NCBI GenBank assembly: GCA_041612095.1
Contig: JBFJJW010000092.1
Location: 1 to 12,827 of the forward strand
DNA: 12,827 bases
Direction of reading: 5' to 3'
Source of the DNA: Solimonas sp041612095
GTDB lineage: Bacteria; Pseudomonadota; Gammaproteobacteria; Nevskiales; Nevskiaceae
The position numbers were made by a program, and so were the translations under genes. The notes beneath the pieces are model-generated. The model searched no databases. It saw only the letters and a program-made list of their open reading frames with translations, and had not been told where the DNA came from. Below are positions 7,821 through 12,827 of this stretch, one piece after another; position 1 is the stretch's first letter; each line of letters opens with the position of its first letter.

Positions 7821-9107
7821 ATGACCGCGCTGCCACACACACCCTCACTCACTTCCATCTCGACGCCACGTAGACGTTGGCGCGGCGTCATCACCGAAGC
7901 CACCTGGGCGCTTGCCGGCTGGTTGCTTCTATGGCCTGTAACCTGGGTGTTGCGGCGGCGCCCAGAACTGGTGGTGTTCTATGGCCGCGACGGCGGCAAG
8001 TATTTGGACAACTGCAAGTATCTTTCTGCCCGCGCGGCCGTGCGCAGCGACCTTGAGATCAAACCGATTTTCATCGCACGGGACCGCGATCTGCGCGATG
8101 CCCTGCGTGCGCAAGGACTAGGTGCCGAGTTGGCCTCCAGTGCTAAAGCGACCCTGCTCTGGCTGCGCGCTGGCACCATTGTCGTGGATAACGTGGACTG
8201 GTTGACCGGCATGCGGTACCCGGCCACACGGGGTGCTCGCATCGTTCAACTATGGCACGGGATTCCGCTGAAGCAGGTGCAGATGGGCAGGGTGCGTGCG
8301 CGCAGCCACCAGCAGCCCTGGTGGGAGCGTTCGATATTTCAACTGTATCTGCGCATCGTCGGGCGCAAGGCCAGACTCGATTGGATGCTGAGCACCGCGC
8401 CGCTGGTGACCGAACGCGCGTTCTCAGGTTCCTTTATCTACAAGCGCATATCTCATGCCGGATATCCACGCAATGATGCGCTGTTCGAACCACCAACGGC
8501 GTTGACGGCTATTGGCATCGACCATCGTGCACGTGAGCGCATTTCCCAGCATCGAGCTACTACAAGCGGCGGTAAGATTGGCCTCTACGCCCCTACGTTC
8601 CGCGAAGGCCTGACTGACCCGTTCGCCGATGGCAGCATCGATCTCAAGGCGCTGTCCGATCTCGCCTTGCGGTTGAATCTGTTGCTGCTAGTTAAGCTGC
8701 ACCCTTGGATGCATGGCCGACTGAAGAGTACGGAAGCGGCGGGCATAGTGCTGGTATCACCTGATTCAGACGTCTATCCGCTGCTGCGCGAAGTCGACTT
8801 TCTGATCACGGACTACTCGTCCATCTACTTCGACTATTTACTCCTGGATCGACCTGTAGTTTTTTTCCCCTATGACCTTGATCGCTATCTGGCGGAAGAA
8901 CGGCGCATGTACTTCGACTACGACCAGATGACGCCGGGGCCGAAACCAAGGCAGATAGCGGGACTGCTGGCGGAGATCGAGGCAGTGGCTACTGACCGCG
9001 ATGACTGGAAGGCGCAGCGAGCAGCAGTGCGCTCGATGGTCTTTCAGCATGCGGACGGGCACGCGGCTGACCGTCTGCTGGAGGAGTTGTTCCCAAAAGA
9101 CCGCTAA
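7821..9107 (+). CDS. CDP-glycerol glycerophosphotransferase (TagB/TagF family)
   Basis: A 428-residue enzyme predicted to transfer glycerol phosphate from CDP-glycerol to a lipid-linked glycan or a growing chain. Residues 24-44 form a hydrophobic stretch that may anchor it to the membrane. Family motifs follow in order: QLWHGIPLK (143-151), GYPRND (214-219), YAPTFRE (256-262), KLHPWMH (292-298) and TDYSSIYFDYLLLDRP (330-345), including the His residues expected for catalysis and CDP binding. The length is closer to the priming enzyme TagB (about 380) than to the polymerase TagF (about 750). ATG 7821 is chosen: it lies one base after the tagD stop, whereas an in-frame start at 7728 would lie deep inside tagD. 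It is the last gene of the plus-strand operon. Whether it adds one unit or polymerises cannot be read from sequence. Confidence 0.93.
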   Translation: MTALPHTPSLTSISTPRRRWRGVITEATWALAGWLLLWPVTWVLRRRPELVVFYGRDGGKYLDNCKYLSARAAVRSDLEIKPIFIARDRDLRDALRAQGLGAELASSAKATLLWLRAGTIVVDNVDWLTGMRYPATRGARIVQLWHGIPLKQVQMGRVRARSHQQPWWERSIFQLYLRIVGRKARLDWMLSTAPLVTERAFSGSFIYKRISHAGYPRNDALFEPPTALTAIGIDHRARERISQHRATTSGGKIGLYAPTFREGLTDPFADGSIDLKALSDLALRLNLLLLVKLHPWMHGRLKSTEAAGIVLVSPDSDVYPLLREVDFLITDYSSIYFDYLLLDRPVVFFPYDLDRYLAEERRMYFDYDQMTPGPKPRQIAGLLAEIEAVATDRDDWKAQRAAVRSMVFQHADGHAADRLLEELFPKDR

Positions 9108-9147
9108 GTCGTCGTGATGTGGGCCGCGACTGATGGGGCAAGCAAGG

Positions 9148-10341
9148 CTAAGCAGTGGCACGAGCCGGTGATAGTTGCTGGCATAGGCGATCACGGCAAC
9201 GCGCGCTCGCGGCCCCATCTGCGATCTCGCCATAGACCTCGGCACGAACGCCGGCATGCCGTCCGCCGAACTCGCGCTGATACTGCTCGGGGCGTGCCAG
9301 ACCCTGCTCTACCCTGTGGAGCAATTCGTCCATTCCCGACACCACCGGACCAAAGCGGTAGCTTGCATCCAGAGAGAAGCCCTTTGAAAACGGCGGCTCT
9401 ACATCCAGAAACACGGTGGGGCGGTCAAGCAGCAGGTAGTCAAACGCGATTGAAGACCAGTCGCAGATCAACAGATCACTGATCTGCAGTATCTCTTCAG
9501 CATCTGGATACTGGGCATACGGCAGATAGGTCACGCCGTCCAGACACGAGCCATCCGAGAGCCTTGCATTCAAATGATGCCGCACCAGAAGGCGTGCGGC
9601 GTGGCGCTGGCACAACCCGGCCAGCACACTCAGGAATTCTCGCTCAGTCATTCCAAACGGGTACAGACTGCGGTCCGCCGCATCCTGCTTCCAGGTCGGT
9701 GCGAACAACACAAAGCGTTCGTCGTTCGCTGATCCAAGCCCGAGCCGCTGCTTGATCGCAGCCCTCGCCTCCGGCCTGGCTGAGACCAGTTGGTCAGTAC
9801 GCGCATAGCCCGTCACCTGAACTTGCTCCGGAGAAAAGCCATAGCGCTCAACGTAAAACTGCTTCATCAGCGGTGACGCCACCCACACTTCGTCAAAGCG
9901 GTGCTGCACTCTGAAGTCGTCGGCATCGAAGCCCTTGAAGGGGATGCCATGCCAGACGTCGAAGAACTTCAGGTCGCTGCGGCCCAGCAGCAGACTCATG
10001 ACGTGCAGGCCGTGATCGCTGACGACAGCATCGGCGCGGGCCAGCAGCGCGATGCAGCGTGGACTGATGGCTAGGCAGCTGCGGGTTCCACGAACACTGA
10101 GTTCGCGGTGATAGGCGGGGTCCATGGTGAGAAAGGTGACCCGCTCGACCTGCGGACATCGCTCATCCAGCTCTCGGTACAGCGCCAGCAGATTGCCGTT
10201 GAGCTTGTGGCCATACAGCACCACGTACTTACCCGGCTTATGCCTACTCACCAGCAGGCGCGCCGCAAACGTCAGCAGTACGTTCAGGCCGAACAGGGCC
10301 AGATAAAGCCAGTGTCTGGGATTGCGTCTGTCAACTTTCAT
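9148..10341 (-). CDS. CDP-glycerol glycerophosphotransferase (second copy, TagB-like)
   Basis: A 397-residue member of the same family as the gene at 7821, on the opposite strand. WLYLALFGLNVLLTFAARLLV (11-31) is a likely N-terminal membrane anchor. Motifs in order: DVWHGIPFKGF (128-138), GYARTD (178-183), FAPTWKQD (213-220), RHHLN (254-258) and CDWSSIAFDYLLLDRP (293-308). It differs clearly from the first copy (WHGIPFKGF against WHGIPLKQV, and CDWSS against TDYSS), so this is not a recent duplication. In teichoic-acid systems one family member primes and another elongates or decorates, and a similar split is plausible here. It starts at ATG 10341, 27 bases after the epimerase stop, so it is probably the last gene of the minus-strand operon. 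Its 3' end faces the other copy with 40 bases between. Confidence 0.92.
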   Translation of the reverse strand: MKVDRRNPRHWLYLALFGLNVLLTFAARLLVSRHKPGKYVVLYGHKLNGNLLALYRELDERCPQVERVTFLTMDPAYHRELSVRGTRSCLAISPRCIALLARADAVVSDHGLHVMSLLLGRSDLKFFDVWHGIPFKGFDADDFRVQHRFDEVWVASPLMKQFYVERYGFSPEQVQVTGYARTDQLVSARPEARAAIKQRLGLGSANDERFVLFAPTWKQDAADRSLYPFGMTEREFLSVLAGLCQRHAARLLVRHHLNARLSDGSCLDGVTYLPYAQYPDAEEILQISDLLICDWSSIAFDYLLLDRPTVFLDVEPPFSKGFSLDASYRFGPVVSGMDELLHRVEQGLARPEQYQREFGGRHAGVRAEVYGEIADGAASARCRDRLCQQLSPARATA

Positions 10342-10368
10342 CGCAGATAGCAGTAACCCTAGCAGCGA

Positions 10369-11487
10369 TTAGCGCACGCCGCCTGATCCAAGAAAGTCCG
10401 CGACACGATCCGAAGGGCCTGGTCCCGAGGCAACCAACGGAGCATGACGCAGACGCATGAACTCGTCGCTCATCAAGAAAGCTTGAACGCCCCCAGGCAC
10501 CGCAGCTTCCATGATGGCATTGCGCTGCAGCCCGTCCTGCCGCTCCGTGTGCTCTCTCATTACGATGGTCGGAACCCCCAATACCGATAGCTCCTCTTGA
10601 TTGGAGCCTCCGTCGGTCAGGACACAGTCGGCCTGCGCAGCAAGACTCAGAAAGGCGCGGTAGCCCAATCGTGGTGAGAGGTTGATGTTCGGGTTGCTAC
10701 TCAGTTGACTCAGCAAGCCGGACCCCGCCAATCGTTTCCGGGTTGCGGGATGTAGAACAAAATGAACCGTGAACTTCTTGCTGACGGCCTCGATCAGCTC
10801 CACCAACGCCCGCAAACGATCTGCGTTAAAGAGGTTTTGGAAGCGATGCAGCGACGCAACTAAATAGCGGCCCGATCTCGACGCGCCACCAGGGTCTGCG
10901 CCCGAAAGCGCAACCGCATCCTGGATGGTATTGCCGAAGGTATTCACAACTTCAGATCGATAGCGGTCAGACATGTACTGAGCCGTATCTGCGCTGGGGC
11001 AGAACGCCACATCCGCAAGCCTGAACACCAAACGCCGGGACATCTCCTCAGGGAATGGGTCAAAAAGTTGGCCCGAAGTCAGGCCGCTTTCAAGATGCAA
11101 GACCCGATTCCCTGTCACTCGAGCTGTCAATGCACCAATCACGGTGGATAGCGTATCTCCATGCACAACCACATCTAGCGGTCCGTGTTCGGACGCTAGT
11201 TGCTTCAGCTTGGATTTCAATCCATGGAAAGCAGCCGGCAACCACCGTAGCAGGGCGCCCATGGTGGCCCGTTCTTCCGGTTCGAGCGCGTACTCGATCG
11301 GGGAGGCCACGCCGAACTCTTCCAACAGATCGTGCATCGTTTCCTGATGCTGGCCGGTCATCAACAACCTGATAGCAATGCCTCGACGCTCGCACGCCAC
11401 CATCACCGGAGCCACCTTGATCAGCTGCGCACGAGTACCGATAACAAACACCGGCAATCTGACCGCCACCCTCCGCCCGGTGGTCAT
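10369..11487 (-). CDS. UDP-N-acetylglucosamine 2-epimerase-like protein (WecB/MnaA family, divergent)
   Basis: A 372-residue cytoplasmic protein of the Epimerase_2 family, whose best-known member interconverts UDP-GlcNAc and UDP-ManNAc. VFVIGTRAQLIKVAP (13-27) is the N-terminal signature with RAQ in place of the usual RPE. VVVHGDT (106-112) carries the expected Asp (D111), HLESGL (131-136) the first Glu (E133), PFPEE (144-148) the second, ASLHRFQN (211-218) the His that is normally in AHRREN, and TDGGSNQEE (291-299) with REHTER (311-316) the UDP-binding part. All residues I associate with catalysis are present while surrounding motifs differ, so another UDP-HexNAc derivative may be the substrate. 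ATG 11487 overlaps the stop of the upstream gene (ATGA). An ATG at 11607 lies inside that gene and is not preferred. Confidence 0.88.
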   Translation of the reverse strand: MTTGRRVAVRLPVFVIGTRAQLIKVAPVMVACERRGIAIRLLMTGQHQETMHDLLEEFGVASPIEYALEPEERATMGALLRWLPAAFHGLKSKLKQLASEHGPLDVVVHGDTLSTVIGALTARVTGNRVLHLESGLTSGQLFDPFPEEMSRRLVFRLADVAFCPSADTAQYMSDRYRSEVVNTFGNTIQDAVALSGADPGGASRSGRYLVASLHRFQNLFNADRLRALVELIEAVSKKFTVHFVLHPATRKRLAGSGLLSQLSSNPNINLSPRLGYRAFLSLAAQADCVLTDGGSNQEELSVLGVPTIVMREHTERQDGLQRNAIMEAAVPGGVQAFLMSDEFMRLRHAPLVASGPGPSDRVADFLGSGGVR

Positions 11488-12341
11488 TTCTTGTAAGTCA
11501 GTGTCGTTATCTGTTCGGACACCAATCCGATCAGGAAGATGATCACCGAGGCGCTGAACAGCAACGCGCTCATGTTGGTGAACTTGCCCCAATGCGTGTA
11601 CGTCCATCCGTAGTACCCGAGACCCAGCACAAAAAAGGCGAGTCCGGCTGGCGCAAACAGCTTCACCGGCGAGTAGAGGGTGGCAATCTTGAAGATGATC
11701 AGCAGAAAGCGTACGCCGTCTCGCAACGGCCGGATATGGCTGCTGGTGCCCACGCGGCTGTAGACCGGCACCTCGACATAGGTGATGGTATACGCGCTGC
11801 GGAAGAACGCCATCGTGATGGTGGTCGGGTAGGAGAACCCGTTGGGCAGCAGGTGCAAGAACTCGCGGAAGCGCTCAGCCCGGATCACGCGAAAGCCAGA
11901 GGTCAAATCCATGATCCGGTGGCCGGTCATCCAGCTGGCCAGGCGATTGTAGAAGCGGTTCGCCAGGCCGCGGCCCAGGTTGGCCTGGCCGTCCCGGGTC
12001 CGCGCGCCAACCACCATGTCATAGCCTTGCTCCAGCCGCGTAAGCAGCGTTTCGATCAGCGCCGGGTCGTGCTGGCCATCGGCATCCATGAACACCAGGA
12101 TGTCGCCGCTGGCGGCGCGCGCGCCGCGCTTGATGGCAGCACCGTTGCCCATCGAGTACGGCGAACTCAGACAGGTAACGCCGTGGGCTAGGCACAGCGC
12201 CACCGTGTTGTCGGTGGAGCCGTCATCGACCACGATGATTTCCGCCTGCGGCTGGGCCTGCTTCAGGCGCGGCAGCAGGGATTCCAGGGACTCGGCCTCA
12301 TTCTTGGCCGGCAGGATGATACTGATTCGGTTCAATGGCAC
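11484..12341 (-). CDS. Polyprenyl-phosphate-type family 2 glycosyltransferase with C-terminal membrane helices
   Basis: A 285-residue protein of the DPM1/ArnC-like branch of family 2. ISIILPAKNEAESL (6-19), IIVVDDGSTDNT (35-46), GNGAAIKRGARAASGD (65-80) and FMDADGQHDP (84-93) are classic for enzymes that load a sugar onto undecaprenyl phosphate or a related acceptor. DLTSGFRVIR (145-154) is also typical. Two hydrophobic segments (about 228-247 and 256-276) form a membrane tail, shorter than that of full ArnC. The start is GTG 12341: the frame is closed by TAA 24 bases upstream and no ATG is available. It is the first gene of the minus-strand operon and transcribed away from pilB. The fold is certain, the transferred sugar unknown. 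A role as a general housekeeping transferase rather than part of the glycan locus remains possible. Confidence 0.9.
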   Translation of the reverse strand: MPLNRISIILPAKNEAESLESLLPRLKQAQPQAEIIVVDDGSTDNTVALCLAHGVTCLSSPYSMGNGAAIKRGARAASGDILVFMDADGQHDPALIETLLTRLEQGYDMVVGARTRDGQANLGRGLANRFYNRLASWMTGHRIMDLTSGFRVIRAERFREFLHLLPNGFSYPTTITMAFFRSAYTITYVEVPVYSRVGTSSHIRPLRDGVRFLLIIFKIATLYSPVKLFAPAGLAFFVLGLGYYGWTYTHWGKFTNMSALLFSASVIIFLIGLVSEQITTLTYKK

Positions 12342-12436
12342 TTTCGCCCGGGTGGCTAGCAGGATTTAGGTTGGTATTGTGCATGACTCGGCCGCGTTCT
12401 CCGCCCGGCACCGCCCCCGGTCGGCGTTTTGGGGGT

Positions 12437-12464
12437 TTGCCTGCGATCTGGGACGCTCTATATT
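12437..12464 (+). promoter_or_regulatory. Probable sigma-70 promoter of pilB
   Basis: TTGCCT at 12437-12442 and TATATT at 12459-12464, spaced by 16 bases, resemble -35 and -10 elements. Transcription would begin near 12471, about 27 bases before the pilB ATG, which leaves room for the AAGGA ribosome binding site at 12482-12486. The element lies in the 156-base gap between two divergent genes (12342-12497), the only sizeable clean intergenic region here. No equally good promoter is seen for the minus strand. No sigma-54 (GG-N10-GC) element is obvious. Confidence 0.5.
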
Positions 12465-12497
12465 GCGGGATATTCAAGCATAAGGACCTTCGGGGCC

Positions 12498-12827
12498 ATG
12501 GCAATCAATCCGCAAGCACAGTCGGGCAATATCTTTCTGGGGGGCCTGGCCCGGCGGCTGGTGGCCGACGGTGTGATCACCGAGCAGGCCGCCCGTGATT
12601 TTCAGGCCAAGGCGCTGAAAAGCGGCGAACCGTTTGTAACCGTGCTGGTGGCCGGCAAGGCAGCCAGCCCCGCGCGTATTGCCGAAGCCGCGAGCATCGA
12701 GTTCGGCGTGCCGCTGATGGATTTGTCGGCGGTTGAAATTGACGCCGCTGCAATCGGCGAAGTTACCGAGAAGATCATGCGCAAGGCCCATGCCCTGCCG
12801 ATCTTCAAGCGTGGCAAGAAGACTTAC
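12498..12827 (+). CDS. pilB: Type IV pilus assembly ATPase PilB, N-terminal part (3' end outside the window)
   Basis: The first 110 residues of a GspE/PilB-family secretion ATPase, the motor that drives pilus extension. The visible part is the N-terminal MshEN/T2SSE_N-type domain: NIFLGGLARRLVADGVITEQ, then FVTVLVAGKAASPARIAEAA, then EFGVPLMDLSAVEIDA and KIMRKAHALPIFKRGKKTY, which follow the family pattern of an L-L-x-x-G-L-I-x segment and a late LPIxK motif. The Walker A ATPase core lies beyond the edge. A good ribosome binding site (AAGGA 12482-12486, 11 bases before ATG) supports the start. It marks the right boundary of the polysaccharide locus and is divergent from it, so it is probably regulated on its own. 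GspE of a type II secretion system is the main alternative. Confidence 0.88.
   Translation, partial: MAINPQAQSGNIFLGGLARRLVADGVITEQAARDFQAKALKSGEPFVTVLVAGKAASPARIAEAASIEFGVPLMDLSAVEIDAAAIGEVTEKIMRKAHALPIFKRGKKTY

Noticed and set aside
9107..9131. AGTCG...CGACT inverted repeat after the plus operon, considered as a terminator
   Set aside because: Stem of only five to six pairs, a 15-base loop and no T-run on either strand.
11592..12191. Plus-strand 199-codon ORF opposite the GT2 gene
   Set aside because: Composition rich in Arg, His, Gln and Ala with no domain. The minus strand carries textbook glycosyltransferase motifs.
12498..12827. Idea that the glycan locus glycosylates type IV pilin because it adjoins pilB
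   Set aside because: Adjacency alone, with divergent transcription and no oligosaccharyltransferase in the window, is not enough support.

Overview
The window is a surface-polysaccharide (O-antigen or capsule type) gene cluster of a moderately GC-rich Gram-negative bacterium. It runs up to the start of the type IV pilus ATPase gene pilB at the right edge. The pilB N-terminus, the Wzx-type flippase, the WecB-type epimerase and the dense family 2 glycosyltransferases suggest a gammaproteobacterium, or less likely a betaproteobacterium. I cannot name a genus from the sequence.

Layout. Bases 2-292 are the 3' end of an unrecognised gene. Bases 293-578 are ambiguous: an ATGA-bounded small ORF whose frame looks broken, possibly the decayed tail of an older gene. 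A plus-strand run follows with almost no intergenic space: two SAM-dependent methyltransferases (579-1328, 1350-2033), a phosphoribosyltransferase-HAD fusion (2030-2986), a Wzx/WzxC-type flippase (2983-4482), three family 2 glycosyltransferases (4502-5470, 5485-6450, 6447-7427), a TagD-like glycerol-3-phosphate cytidylyltransferase (7424-7819) and a CDP-glycerol glycerophosphotransferase (7821-9107). Most junctions are 4-base ATGA or GTGA overlaps, so this is probably one translationally coupled operon.

A converging minus-strand operon, read right to left, holds a polyprenyl-phosphate-type family 2 glycosyltransferase with C-terminal membrane segments (12341-11484), a divergent UDP-GlcNAc 2-epimerase-like protein (11487-10369) and a second CDP-glycerol glycerophosphotransferase (10341-9148). 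The two glycerophosphotransferases meet tail to tail 40 bases apart. A 156-base divergent gap (12342-12497) separates this operon from pilB and carries a plausible sigma-70 promoter for pilB.

How the genes work together (inference). Glycosyltransferases build a lipid-linked oligosaccharide on the cytoplasmic face, the epimerase supplies a ManNAc-type sugar nucleotide, TagD makes CDP-glycerol, the two glycerophosphotransferases add glycerol phosphate, the methyltransferases modify or cap, and Wzx flips the product. The predicted product is a glycerol-phosphate-containing, teichoic-acid-like glycan in a Gram-negative organism. No Wzy polymerase, initiating phosphoglycosyltransferase, chain-length regulator or ABC exporter is present, so they must be encoded elsewhere. 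I found no tRNA, rRNA, CRISPR array, insertion sequence or clear terminator.
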